64,000 nt of DNA from assembly GCF_013386825.1 (NCBI RefSeq), contig NZ_JACARC010000017.1, positions 124,001 through 188,000 on the forward strand. The letters run 5' to 3'. The position numbers and the translations under genes are program-made. This DNA comes from Pseudomonas sp. IPO3778. Its GTDB lineage: Bacteria; Pseudomonadota; Gammaproteobacteria; Pseudomonadales; Pseudomonadaceae. Shown here piece after piece: positions 27,202-36,799 of the stretch; within the stretch, counting starts at the first letter, position 1, and every line of letters begins with the position of its first letter. Under the pieces are notes generated by a model. That model saw nothing but the letters and a program-made list of their open reading frames with translations, searched no databases and was not told where the DNA came from.

Positions 27202-28332
27202 ATGGCCACCCTTCCGGATTTCAAGCTCGAAACCTACTTTTCCAAGTGGGAATTTTCCGCGCGTTATCACATGACGGCGTCCGATGCTCAGAGCCTGACG
27301 GTCAAGGAACTGCTGGCAATGGCGGATGCGGAGGACAGGAAGGCGTTCGAAAATCTGTCGCTCGGCTACACCCAAACCTGGGGCTTGCCGGCGTTGCTGG
27401 AGGTCATCGCATCGACCTATGAGCAGATGACGCCCAAGGACTTGTTGTGCTTTGCCGGCGCCGAGGAAGGGTTATACGTGGCCATGCACGCCCTCCTGGA
27501 CAAAGGCGACCACGCGATTGTAATCACGCCCAATTATCAGTCTGCTGAAACCATCCCTCTGAGCCTGTGCGAGGTCAGCGGCGTACCGCTGGACCCCGCT
27601 CAGAACTGGACGCTGGATATCGATGCAGTGGCCGCGGCTATCCGGCCGAATACCAAGCTGATTTCCATCAATTTTCCGCACAACCCCACGGGCAAGATTC
27701 TGGAGCGCGAGCGCTTCGATCAGTTGGTGGCGCTGTGCCGCAAGCACGGGATTTATCTGTTCAGCGACGAAGCCTATCGCCTGCTCGGGCTTGGCGAACA
27801 ACTGCCGGCCGTGGCGGATGTGTATGAACGCGGGCTGTCGCTGGCAGTGATGTCCAAGCCTTATGGCTTGCCGGGGCTGCGAATTGGCTGGATCGCCTGT
27901 CAGGATCATGACCTGCTGCTGCGCATGGAGCGTATGAAACATTACCTGTCGATCTGCAATGCCGGGCCCAGCGAGGTGTTGTCGATTATTGCGTTGAAGG
28001 CGCGGGAAAAGATTCTGGCGCGGATTCATACCTTGATGCACCACAACATTGCCTTGCTGGACGGGTTCTTCGCCGAGTTCGCCGAGCGGTTTGAGTGGTA
28101 TCGACCGGATGGCGGATGCATTGCCTACCCGCGTTACCTGGGGCCTGAAGGTGTGGAGCGGTTTTGCAGTGAACTGGTGGAACGCACCGGGGTGTTATTG
28201 CTGCCTTCGAGCATCTACCACTCGGCGCTGGGCCCCGTGCCGCAGGACCGGTTCCGTATCGGTTATGGACGTGCGCATATGGAAGAAGGCTTGGCGGTGT
28301 TTGCCGATTACCTGCGCGGGCAACCGCGATGA
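27202..28332 (+). CDS. PLP-dependent class I/II aminotransferase
   Basis: 376 residues, full length for fold-type I enzymes. Active-site features: NFPHNPTG (N161 region, contacts PLP), SDEAYRLLG (D189 and Y192), and the Schiff-base lysine K219 in VMSKPYGLPGLRIGW. C-terminal RFRIGYGRAHMEEGL supplies the substrate-carboxylate Arg region. The sequence resembles the capreomycidine-synthase-like branch of aminotransferases, so amino-acid transamination or a beta/gamma-elimination is possible. Its stop overlaps the start of the ornithine-cyclodeaminase homologue, so the two enzymes likely act on related amino acids. Substrate not determinable here. Confidence 0.85.
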   Translation: MATLPDFKLETYFSKWEFSARYHMTASDAQSLTVKELLAMADAEDRKAFENLSLGYTQTWGLPALLEVIASTYEQMTPKDLLCFAGAEEGLYVAMHALLDKGDHAIVITPNYQSAETIPLSLCEVSGVPLDPAQNWTLDIDAVAAAIRPNTKLISINFPHNPTGKILERERFDQLVALCRKHGIYLFSDEAYRLLGLGEQLPAVADVYERGLSLAVMSKPYGLPGLRIGWIACQDHDLLLRMERMKHYLSICNAGPSEVLSIIALKAREKILARIHTLMHHNIALLDGFFAEFAERFEWYRPDGGCIAYPRYLGPEGVERFCSELVERTGVLLLPSSIYHSALGPVPQDRFRIGYGRAHMEEGLAVFADYLRGQPR

Positions 28333-29297
28333 GCCCGGTGCCGCTGGCGGTGTATGGCTTAAGCGAGTTACGCACCGCCCTATTGCGCCAGGACATGCTG
28401 CAGGCGGTGGAACAGGCATTGATCAGTCATTCCCAAGGGCGCGTGGTAGCGCCGCCTCCTGGGGTACTGCTGTTTGAAAACCCGCCGGGGGACTGTCATA
28501 TCAAGTCCGGTTATATGAAGGACGGTTCAGTGTTTGTGGTCAAGCTGGCGATGGGCTTTTACCAGAACCCGTCCCGCGGCCTGGAGACCAATAACGGACT
28601 GGTGTTGGTGTTTGATTCCCACACCGGCAAAACCCTCGCGGTACTCAATGATGAAGGTTGGCTGACGAGTTGGCGCACCGCGGCCGCGGGTGCCTTGGCG
28701 GCCAAAGCAGGCGCACCTTCGCAGGTCAGTGCGCTGGGGATTATTGGCACCGGGCATCAAGCGCAATTGCAGGCCCGTTGGGCGTGTGAGCTGCTCGGCG
28801 TCAAGCGGGTGTTTATTTGGGGGCGCCGTTTTGGCAAGGCGCAGCAGTTGGCGAAAAGCCTTGGGCACCAAGGGTTGAATGCGCAAGCGGCCGACACCGT
28901 AGAAGAGGTTTTCGCACACTGCAATGTGGTGATTACCTGCACGCCTTCGACAGAGAGGGTTGTGCCTTCGGCGGCGGTTAAAGCGGGCACACATATTGTC
29001 GCCTTGGGCGCCGACAGCCCGGGCAAGCAGGAGCTGGACCCGCAACTGCTTAAGCGGGCCAGGGTGATCATGACGGACGACCACCACCAGTGCCTGGACC
29101 ATGGCGAAATGGGCCACGCGGTACGTGCCCGTTTGATTACCGAAGATGCCGATGTTTCTCTCGGGCAGGTACTGGCGGGCCAGGTGCCAGGGCGTTTCAG
29201 CGACGATGACCTGACCATCGCCGACCTCACAGGGCTGGCGGCTCAGGATGTGGCCCTGGCAACCCTGGCAGTGGCACGCTTGCAGGCGGCGAACTGA
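28329..29297 (+). CDS. Ornithine cyclodeaminase / mu-crystallin family protein
   Basis: 322 residues. An NAD(P)-binding Rossmann motif (ALGIIGTGHQAQLQARW) lies in the middle, preceded by the substrate-binding half with IKSGYMKDGSVFVVKLAMGF, where Lys residues are conserved in the family. GALAAKAGAPSQ and HIVALGADSPGKQELD are also typical. Members include ornithine cyclodeaminase, ketimine reductase and amino-acid dehydrogenases. ATGA overlap with the upstream aminotransferase indicates one operon; the YheO-like regulator follows 58 bp later. Confidence 0.85.
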   Translation: MSPVPLAVYGLSELRTALLRQDMLQAVEQALISHSQGRVVAPPPGVLLFENPPGDCHIKSGYMKDGSVFVVKLAMGFYQNPSRGLETNNGLVLVFDSHTGKTLAVLNDEGWLTSWRTAAAGALAAKAGAPSQVSALGIIGTGHQAQLQARWACELLGVKRVFIWGRRFGKAQQLAKSLGHQGLNAQAADTVEEVFAHCNVVITCTPSTERVVPSAAVKAGTHIVALGADSPGKQELDPQLLKRARVIMTDDHHQCLDHGEMGHAVRARLITEDADVSLGQVLAGQVPGRFSDDDLTIADLTGLAAQDVALATLAVARLQAAN

Positions 29298-29355
29298 CAA
29301 CTGTTCGGGCGCCTGCGTACAATCGTCTTCCTCATTTCCAGTGTCCGGTTTCCAC

Positions 29356-29979
29356 ATGGTCGATATCGCATTTATCAAGGCAACCGCCGATGGCATCGCC
29401 GCCCTGCTCTTCCCGGATCTGGAAGCGGTGGTTCACGACGTGCAGAGCGGGCGCATTGTGCACATCGCCAATGGTTTTTCCCGGCGCAAGGTGGGGGATG
29501 AATCATTGATCACTGACCTGCCGGAACTCGCAACTGGGCCCGACGTGGTGGGGCCGTATGAAAAGACCGGCCCCAATAGTCGGCAGTTGCGCTCGATCAC
29601 CATGGTTGCCCGCGACGAGCGCGGAGAGATTCGTACGTTGTTGTGCCTCAACTTCGACGTGACGGCACTTTCCCAGGTGCAAAAGTTGCTCAGTGGTTTT
29701 GCTGTGGGCCAGCAATCCAAGGCTCGGCCCGAAGCGCTGTTCAGCAGTGACTGGCGCGAAAAACTCAACGAGATCATTGAAGCCCTGGCGGCAACGAATA
29801 ACCTGCGGCCCGGCGATTTTGGCCGTGGCGAGATCATTCAGGTGCTGGTCCAGGCGCGGGTTCATGGGTTGCTGGATGTGCGTAACTTTGCCGATTACAT
29901 CGGCGACTATTTCAAGATCTCCCGGGCCAGCGTCTACAACTATCTGCGGGCGGCAGCACAGGTGGATGTACCGCAGTAG
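29356..29979 (+). CDS. YheO/DauR-type PAS-HTH transcriptional regulator
   Basis: 207 residues from the ATG at 29356. An N-terminal PAS_6-like sensor domain (FPDLEAVVHDVQSGRIVHIA and TMVARDERGEIRTLLCLNFD) is followed by a C-terminal HTH_22 domain (NFADYIGDYFKISRASVYNY). DauR of P. aeruginosa, which controls D-arginine catabolism next to an ornithine-cyclodeaminase homologue, has this architecture. It probably regulates the two upstream genes in response to their substrate. Confidence 0.85.
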   Translation: MVDIAFIKATADGIAALLFPDLEAVVHDVQSGRIVHIANGFSRRKVGDESLITDLPELATGPDVVGPYEKTGPNSRQLRSITMVARDERGEIRTLLCLNFDVTALSQVQKLLSGFAVGQQSKARPEALFSSDWREKLNEIIEALAATNNLRPGDFGRGEIIQVLVQARVHGLLDVRNFADYIGDYFKISRASVYNYLRAAAQVDVPQ

Positions 29980-30138
29980 TCAATCCGTTGAATCGCTGTT
30001 TTCTGTAGTGCCGGGCAGCCGCTCGGCACGGAAAAAATCTCCCTCCTCGTAAGCCCAATCTGAATTTCCGGACCACTCGTCCAGCCCCCATTTTGCTGTT
30101 GCAGACTCCGACGCCTCCCCTTTGCAGAGACGTCACGG

Positions 30139-33100
30139 ATGACTGCTTCTTCGTCCCACATCGCCCATATCCAACACGAACTGGATGGCTTTCATCAGAG
30201 CCTGGCGGTGTATCGCCAGCAGGTGGGCGCCTGGTATTCGCAGGCGCTGGACAAGGTCAGCCATGCAGCAGACTTGCCGTCGTTGCTGGGGATGGACCGA
30301 ATCATTCGGGTGGGGGATTCGAGCCAGTCGGTGAGCATGACCGATGACAATTTCTCGACGGTGGTGCGCTGTGAGGTCGGCGGCGTACTGGAGATCGAGA
30401 GCAAGTTCGAGTCGGTGTATGACGTGCCGCTGGGAGGTATTCCGGTTGAGGTGATTGGGCTGGGTGACGGCAGCTCTACCGTGGTCATGCTCGATGAACA
30501 GGGGAAAGGCTCTCACCACTGTGTGGCCGGCAAACGCTATCGGGTGCGGGTGCAGGGTGGGGTTTCACAGGAGCAGGTCGAGGCGCTGTTTTCGTCTTAC
30601 GACGGTTTGACCGCTGAGCTGGAAAGCTGGCTTCGCAAGCAATGGAACGGTTTCAGACCGCATTGGGAAAGGTCCACGTCGAGCGCGATCGGCACTGGCG
30701 TGTTGGCGGGAAGTTGGGCAGCAATTACTGGCGTGTGGGACGCCATCAAGCAGGTGCAGGAGATCTTCAAGGATCCGGGCAAGCTGTTTGAAAGCCTGGG
30801 AGCCAAAGCCAGCGAGCTGATGGAACTGGCCCGCACTGCGCCACAGGTGATGGAACAAGCCATGTTACTGGCCAGTGATGAGGCGGCGCTGTACCTGATG
30901 CTGCGCACGGCGATGATTTGGCTGTCGGCGTTGCCGCCTAGCGAGGTTGCCGGCAGTACCGCCGAGGCGGTGGCCGGGTTTGTGGTGTCGTTGCTGATCG
31001 ATTTGTTGGTAGCGGCTTTGCTGACGGTTGTGTTGCCGGCGGCGGGTATCGCCTATTTGAGCTCGCGTGCGCTCAGGTATGGCGCCCGGATTGTTGAGGC
31101 GGCCATTCGGTTTGTGAAGGGCATATTCAGTGTTCTTCAGAGCTTTATGGGGGCAGTGGGACGGTACAAGACAGTAGCGGTTCGGGGCGCCGTTGAGGGG
31201 TTGAAAAAGGGTGGTGTGCAGATGCGCTGGGGGCCGCGTCAGAACACCGTGGTTCGGGAGAAAGCGCATGTCGACGATGCGCCCTCCTCTGCCAAGAACC
31301 CCGGCGGCGATGCGGCCGCTCCCGCAGACAAGACCGCCACCAATGGCTGCCCGGTGTCGATGGTTACCGGTGAGGAGCTGCTGACCCTCACAGATGGATC
31401 GTTGGATGGCGTGTTGCCGTTTGCCTGGACGCGGTTGTATCGCAGCAGTGCGGTGGAAGTGGATTGCGGGCTGGGGTTTGGCTGGAGTCATGCACTGGCT
31501 CAGCGGTTGGTGGTTAGCGGTGAAACGGTGGTCTGGACCGATCACGAAAACCGCAGCACTACGTTTCCCCTGCCCTCTGCTACGCGGCCAGCCATCACCA
31601 ATAGCCTGGCGGAAGCGGCGATTTATCTGGGCGCGTTGCCTGATGAGTGGGTACTGGCTCAGGCGTCCCTTTTCTACCATTTCCGCGACGGGGTGCTGAC
31701 GTCGATCAGCGATGTGTACGACAACCGGCTGCGTATTTCCCGCGACTATTCCGGGCGGATTCAGCGGATTGATAACCACGTCGGCCAGGGATTGCTGCTG
31801 CGGTATGACCGCGGGCATATCGTTGCAGTCGACTATCAGGTGCAGCAGGAGCTGGACTGGGTTACCGAGCAGAACGTTGTTTCCTACCGGTACGACGAAG
31901 CGTGGCGGTTGATTGAAGCGACCAACGCTGTCGGCGAAAGCGAGCGTTATCGGTACGACGACCAGCAGGTGATCCTGGAGAGGCAACTGGCCGGTGGGGC
32001 GAGTTTCTTCTGGGAGTGGGAACGGTCTGGTAAATCTGCAAGGTGTATCCGCCACTGGGCCAGTTTTTCCCAGATGAACACGCGGTATGTGTGGGACGAC
32101 AACGGCACGGTCACCGTGCACAACGCCGATGGCAGCCAGGAAGTCTACGTCCACGACCAGCGCGCGCGGCTGGTGCAACGGATTGATCCGGACGGCGCGG
32201 AGCACTTCAAATCCTACGATGACAAAGGCCGGCTGACGGTCGAGCAGGATCCGTTGGGGGCGGTGACGGCGTATCAATACGATGAAGCCGGTCGGTTGAT
32301 TGCGCTGTTTCCCGGGGACGATGCGCCCACGTCCTACGAGCATGACAACGGTTTCGTCCGAGTCGTACGCCGTGGCGATGCCGTCTGGAAATACCAGCGT
32401 AACGATCAAGGCGATATCACCCGCAAGACCGATCCGGACGGCAATTACACCGAATACACCTACACCAAACACGGCAAGCTCACGGGCGTCTGGCACCCGG
32501 ACAACAGCAGCCAGCGCTTTATCTGGAACGAGCGTGGCCAGCTTATCGAAGAGAAGCTGGCCAATGGTGGTGTGCGGCGCTATCACTATGACGACCTGGG
32601 ACGGCAGGTGGCTTGCGAGGATGAGCACGGTGCTCTGACCCAATACCAATGGGACGCCGTAGGACGTTTGCTGAAAGTGATTCAGCCGGGCGGCGCCACT
32701 CGCGAATTCAGCTACAACCCGTACGGAAAAATCACCGCCGAGCGCGACGAACTGGGCCACGTCACCCGCTACGAGTATGCCGACGGTCTGCACCTGATCA
32801 GCCGTCGGATTAATCCTGATGGCACGCAGCTCAACTACCGTTACGACAATGTCCGGCTGCTACTGACCGAGATTGAAAACGAAGTCGGCGAAACCTATCG
32901 GCTCGACTACCACGCCAACGGATTGATCCAGCAGGAAACCGGGTTTGATGGGCGCCGCACGGCTTATGCCTACGACCTCGCCGGGCACCTGCTGGAAAAG
33001 ACCGAGTACGGTGATGATGGCCGCCAGTTGGTTACCCGATATGAGCGCGATGCAGCAGGTCGCCTTGTACGAAAAACCCTGCCCGACCGCAGCGTTGTCG

Positions 33101-34731
33101 ATTACACCTACGACCGCCTCGGCAACCTCCTAGGCGTCGACGACGGCCACTGGCCGCTGCACTACGAATACGATCTGCAAAACCGCCTCACCGCCGAACA
33201 TCAAGGCTGGGGCACCTTGCGCTACCGCTACGACGAATGCGGGCAACTCAACTACCTGCGTCTGCCCGACAACAACCGCCTGGCCTTCCATCACGACAAA
33301 GGTGGCGACCTCGCCACCGTCGAACTGAATGGCAACCCGCTCACCTCGCACCTGTTCAAATCCGGCCGCGAACACCAGCGCCAGCAGGGCCAGCTCCTCA
33401 GCCACTACCACTACGACGACCAGGGCCGCCTGCACGCCCATGCCATCACCCAACAGGAACAACGCCACCAACGCCGCCAATACGACTACGACAAACGCGG
33501 CAACCTGACCCGCATCCTCGACACCCGCAAAGGCCAGCACGACTACCACTACGACCCGCTCGACCGCCTGACCCGCGCCAACCACTCGCACTACCTGCAA
33601 GAGCGTTTCGCCCACGACCCGGCGGGCAACCTGCTGATGCAAGACCGCGTTGGCCCGAGTGTGATCAAAGGCAACCGCCTGCTGATGCAAGGCGATCGTC
33701 ATTACGACTACGACGCCTTCGGCAATCTCCTACTGGAACGCCGGGGCCGGGCGCAGCAGTTAGTTACCGAATACCGCTACGACTGCCAACACCGACTGAT
33801 CGCCGTCACCCAACCGGACGGCACACAGGCCAGCTACCGCTATGACCCGTTCGGTCGGCGCATCACCAAAACGATAAGAGGCCAAACCACCGAGTTTTTC
33901 TGGCAAGGCGACATGTTGATCGCCGAGCACAGCGCCGATCACCACCAAAGCTACCTCTACGAACCCAACAGCTTCCGCCCGTTAGCGCTGCTGAAAGGCT
34001 ACGGCCCGGAAGCAGCAGAACCCTTCCACTACCAACTCGACCACCTCGGCACCCCACAAGAACTCACAGCACCCGACGGCGAAATCGTCTGGTCCGCGCA
34101 CTACCGCGCCTACGGCCAAATCGCGAAGCTGGACGTCAACACCGTCACCAACCCGCTGCGCTTCCAGGGCCAATACTTCGACCCGGAAAGCGGGCTGCAC
34201 TACAACCGCCATCGCTACTACAATCCGGACATTGGCCGCTATCTGACGCCTGATCCCGAAAAGCTGGCGGGCGGGCTGAACGGATACCAGTACGTACCCA
34301 ACCCGACGGGGTGGGTGGATCCGTTGGGGTTGAATACCTGTCCGGGAGGGGATGGATGTAAGCCGAAACACCGTGCTGAAGACCCAGCGAGCAAAGCCAA
34401 GGTAAACGAAGGCGACGTAGAGCCGCCTAAAGGATCCGATAGTAAGCTCTCAAGAAATGGGGCATTCAGGAGGGCAAAAAAAATTGCAGGAATTCAAAAA
34501 AATCAACCACCTAAACGTTTGCGTCGAGAAACAATTAAGGATCAAGACCGTTACATTCAAGGTAGGGTATATGTTTTTGAGTTAAAGGATCGGATAATCG
34601 AGATTCGCGAGCACTCTTTAGGTCATACAAAAGGAAATCATGGTCCACACTTCAACACTGAGGTTCTCATAGATGAACGTAAAGTACCTCTAGCCATTGG
34701 CGACGACTCACACACATATTTCAAGAGATAA
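30139..34731 (+). CDS. Rhs polymorphic toxin with C-terminal EHHH-type nuclease
   Basis: 1530 residues. Residues ~1-390 form an N-terminal domain with hydrophobic segments (GFVVSLLIDLLVAALLTVVL) and no visible PAAR motif. DUF6531 starts near TNGCPVSMVTGEELLTLTDG, followed by many YD repeats (YRYDD, YEYDLQNR, YHYDPLDR) that build the Rhs shell. The core ends with the RhsA-type YDPESGLHYNRHRYYNPDIG and the self-cleavage motif NPTGWVDPLGL near residue 1398. The last ~132 residues are a different, AT-richer module ending IREHSLGHTKGNHGPHFN, matching HNH/EndoVII toxins of the EHHH class. Such proteins are delivered by type VI secretion and cut DNA in competitors. Cognate immunity should be the gene 3 bp downstream. 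Confidence 0.92.
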   Translation: MTASSSHIAHIQHELDGFHQSLAVYRQQVGAWYSQALDKVSHAADLPSLLGMDRIIRVGDSSQSVSMTDDNFSTVVRCEVGGVLEIESKFESVYDVPLGGIPVEVIGLGDGSSTVVMLDEQGKGSHHCVAGKRYRVRVQGGVSQEQVEALFSSYDGLTAELESWLRKQWNGFRPHWERSTSSAIGTGVLAGSWAAITGVWDAIKQVQEIFKDPGKLFESLGAKASELMELARTAPQVMEQAMLLASDEAALYLMLRTAMIWLSALPPSEVAGSTAEAVAGFVVSLLIDLLVAALLTVVLPAAGIAYLSSRALRYGARIVEAAIRFVKGIFSVLQSFMGAVGRYKTVAVRGAVEGLKKGGVQMRWGPRQNTVVREKAHVDDAPSSAKNPGGDAAAPADKTATNGCPVSMVTGEELLTLTDGSLDGVLPFAWTRLYRSSAVEVDCGLGFGWSHALAQRLVVSGETVVWTDHENRSTTFPLPSATRPAITNSLAEAAIYLGALPDEWVLAQASLFYHFRDGVLTSISDVYDNRLRISRDYSGRIQRIDNHVGQGLLLRYDRGHIVAVDYQVQQELDWVTEQNVVSYRYDEAWRLIEATNAVGESERYRYDDQQVILERQLAGGASFFWEWERSGKSARCIRHWASFSQMNTRYVWDDNGTVTVHNADGSQEVYVHDQRARLVQRIDPDGAEHFKSYDDKGRLTVEQDPLGAVTAYQYDEAGRLIALFPGDDAPTSYEHDNGFVRVVRRGDAVWKYQRNDQGDITRKTDPDGNYTEYTYTKHGKLTGVWHPDNSSQRFIWNERGQLIEEKLANGGVRRYHYDDLGRQVACEDEHGALTQYQWDAVGRLLKVIQPGGATREFSYNPYGKITAERDELGHVTRYEYADGLHLISRRINPDGTQLNYRYDNVRLLLTEIENEVGETYRLDYHANGLIQQETGFDGRRTAYAYDLAGHLLEKTEYGDDGRQLVTRYERDAAGRLVRKTLPDRSVVDYTYDRLGNLLGVDDGHWPLHYEYDLQNRLTAEHQGWGTLRYRYDECGQLNYLRLPDNNRLAFHHDKGGDLATVELNGNPLTSHLFKSGREHQRQQGQLLSHYHYDDQGRLHAHAITQQEQRHQRRQYDYDKRGNLTRILDTRKGQHDYHYDPLDRLTRANHSHYLQERFAHDPAGNLLMQDRVGPSVIKGNRLLMQGDRHYDYDAFGNLLLERRGRAQQLVTEYRYDCQHRLIAVTQPDGTQASYRYDPFGRRITKTIRGQTTEFFWQGDMLIAEHSADHHQSYLYEPNSFRPLALLKGYGPEAAEPFHYQLDHLGTPQELTAPDGEIVWSAHYRAYGQIAKLDVNTVTNPLRFQGQYFDPESGLHYNRHRYYNPDIGRYLTPDPEKLAGGLNGYQYVPNPTGWVDPLGLNTCPGGDGCKPKHRAEDPASKAKVNEGDVEPPKGSDSKLSRNGAFRRAKKIAGIQKNQPPKRLRRETIKDQDRYIQGRVYVFELKDRIIEIREHSLGHTKGNHGPHFNTEVLIDERKVPLAIGDDSHTYFKR

Positions 34732-34734
34732 TGA

Positions 34735-35370
34735 ATGAACACGGTATTTATATGTGAGGACGGCATTTATCCTTGGGATCAGGTCACCCACAGTGACGAC
34801 AAGGACTTTCTAACACTCACCTTACTTAATCACGAAATCAAAGAAGCTTGGCCTTCGTGGTGCAAGCTTGAGTTTTTACTCAAGGAAAAGTGGCCATTCA
34901 CGGTAAGATGGGGCACGTATGGAATAAAGCCATACAGCAAGACTATGGAATATCTGACCATAAGGGAATTTTCAAAAAAAGCGGGACCTAGAGATATTTT
35001 ACTGAAAAATGAAGTAACGTCGGTATATTCCTACATAAAACAATTAAACACGCCCTCTACGGAAACAGACCCATCAACGCTGGGTAGCGCTTGCAACTCA
35101 ATACGGCTGATGATACAAAACGAAAGAATCGCTGAGCTCTCGCAAAAATTAAGCGCTCTCGATTACATATCAGCAATAGATGATTTCAGACTAATACTAT
35201 TCAACAGTTCAACTTTATCTATCCGATTTTTCAATGGTGAGACTTACGGGGCCATTCAGTTAATATGTCATTCAGAACATAAAAAAATCATTCTATCCAA
35301 AATAAATGAAATAGAAATAAAAGAAATAACAAAAAACGACATTTACGACTATCTGCAAAGCCCTTCATAA
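34735..35370 (+). CDS. Probable immunity protein for the Rhs nuclease tip
   Basis: 211 residues starting 3 bp after the rhs stop; the start context is TAATGAATGAAC. It is AT-rich like the toxin tip and unlike the Rhs core. No signal peptide, so cytoplasmic, as needed to block a DNase. The sequence (WDQVTHSDDKDFLTLTLLNH, PWPSWCK-like aromatic patches) is not from a family I recognise. The immunity role rests on position and composition. Confidence 0.6.
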   Translation: MNTVFICEDGIYPWDQVTHSDDKDFLTLTLLNHEIKEAWPSWCKLEFLLKEKWPFTVRWGTYGIKPYSKTMEYLTIREFSKKAGPRDILLKNEVTSVYSYIKQLNTPSTETDPSTLGSACNSIRLMIQNERIAELSQKLSALDYISAIDDFRLILFNSSTLSIRFFNGETYGAIQLICHSEHKKIILSKINEIEIKEITKNDIYDYLQSPS

Positions 35371-35431
35371 CTTTTAGCTCCAGCAAGCAGAAACTGTCAC
35401 CCAAACATAAAACCCATGGAAGCAAATAACA

Positions 35432-35740
35432 ATGCTAGAGCAAAACAAAGATATAGCGCTAACTGGAATGGAAGCACTGAAAGTATTATCAGAAATTGAG
35501 TTCATACTTATTTCCTTGCGCGACATGGGTAGTTTTTATGCAGACAAGCCTTTTGCCCTGGAAGAATACCGGAAAGAAACCACCGATTTTATCGATGATT
35601 TCGGCATCACAAGACGGCTCGCACAGATCCGAAATATAATATCAAAGCATTTTGACGATACTCTTGGAGAGGATGATATGGATGACATAGAAAGGCATAT
35701 GGTCGGATTAAAATCCTGGAAGCCTAAACCCTATAGATAA
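35432..35740 (+). CDS. Small acidic protein, possible orphan immunity
   Basis: 102 residues, acidic and helical (MGSFYADKPFALEEYRKETT), preceded by AATAACA and no strong ribosome-binding site. It lies in the AT-rich tail after the Rhs gene, where displaced immunity genes accumulate. Family not recognised. Confidence 0.5.
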   Translation: MLEQNKDIALTGMEALKVLSEIEFILISLRDMGSFYADKPFALEEYRKETTDFIDDFGITRRLAQIRNIISKHFDDTLGEDDMDDIERHMVGLKSWKPKPYR

Positions 35741-35802
35741 TCCGTCAAGGCTCCCACTAAAAACCAGAAACCCTAATAAATTTACCCAATGAGATTACAA
35801 CA

Positions 35803-36192
35803 ATGAATTACTTAGAAAAAGAAATCGACGAGGCTATAATCGCCTTAAATATAGAAGTCAAAAAGCTGGCACCTAACGAGGTCGAATCACTGATTACATC
35901 TCTTAGCGAGAGATTTTTTAGAACCAAACAAAAAGTACTTGACCCTAGCGATCTCAATATAAAAAACGAGCAACACAATCCAAATTTTTGGAAGGAGATA
36001 CCAGATATCATTCATAGTGGCTCGCTGATTTTAATTGTTTTTGACTCATCCCAGAGAGCATGGAGGGTAGGCAGCGCCAACAATCTTACTAGTATTTTAT
36101 CTGAAACAACGGGTTATCCTTTCTGGGTCACTGACCTAGACCAAACATTCGTCGCCAACATGGATGACCATGACTGCGTAACCTGGGCATAG
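35803..36192 (+). CDS. Small protein, possible orphan immunity (DUF6756-like)
   Basis: 129 residues. The C-terminal part (TGYPFWVTDLDQTFVANMDD followed by HDCVTWA) resembles small cytoplasmic proteins such as DUF6756 found in immunity gene arrays. It is AT-rich, co-directional with rhs, and followed by GC-rich core-like sequence, so it marks the right edge of the Rhs cassette. Confidence 0.55.
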   Translation: MNYLEKEIDEAIIALNIEVKKLAPNEVESLITSLSERFFRTKQKVLDPSDLNIKNEQHNPNFWKEIPDIIHSGSLILIVFDSSQRAWRVGSANNLTSILSETTGYPFWVTDLDQTFVANMDDHDCVTWA

Positions 36193-36299
36193 TCTGCTTA
36201 TAGTTAATACCCGCGGTCAGCCATGAAGCTAGCCCGCCCTTCTTGCGACAAATTCTCATCCCCTCCATCACCCGCCTCAACCACTACCCGAAAACGTCA

Positions 36300-36799
36300 T
36301 GCCCGCCCCCTGGCAATCGCAACCTCGGCCCGCTTTATCGCCGTTACCCTGGCGAACTCCTGCCGTACTGCCCCCCGGATAAACCGCCGCGAAACCACCA
36401 ACGACCGTGCAAGACCTTCATCCGCCTGATGAACAGCGAAGTCGCCAAGATCGGCAACGTCCGCGCTTTTCTCTACCGCATCACCAATAACCTGAGCATC
36501 GACCATACTCGGCACAACAGCGTGCGAGGAATCAACGATGAGCGTGAATTGCAAATCCTCACCGGCGATGCCCCCATAAAAAACAGTGCCATCACCAACA
36601 GTAACTGGAACACCTGCAACGCCTAATCGATAGATTGCCCTCGCCCACTCACGAAGTGTTTCTGCTGGCCCGGGCTGAACAATTAAGCTACAAGAAGATT
36701 ACCGTCCGTCTGAATATTGATGCCCGGGCGGTGGGGCGACATTTGAACAACGCCACGCCCCACCGCTCCACAACCCCGCAAGCCACCGAGTCCCGATGA
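36300..36799 (+). pseudogene. Decayed FecI-type ECF sigma factor
   Basis: Segments in shifting frames match an ECF sigma factor. Region 2 begins LYRRYPGELL. NDRARP/CKTFIRLMNSE needs two small deletions to be repaired to a normal VQDTFIRL. Then come NVRAFLYRITNNLSIDHTRH and, in another frame from about 36626, a region 4 segment (SPTHEVFLLARAEQLSYKKI followed by LNIDARAVGRHLNNA). At least three indels or stops separate the parts. It ends TGA overlapping the fecR start, as in intact fecI-fecR pairs. Confidence 0.85.

Noticed and set aside
30865..32793. 642-codon open frame antisense to the Rhs gene
   Set aside because: It mirrors the GC-rich third-position bias of the Rhs core; its translation has no domain pattern.
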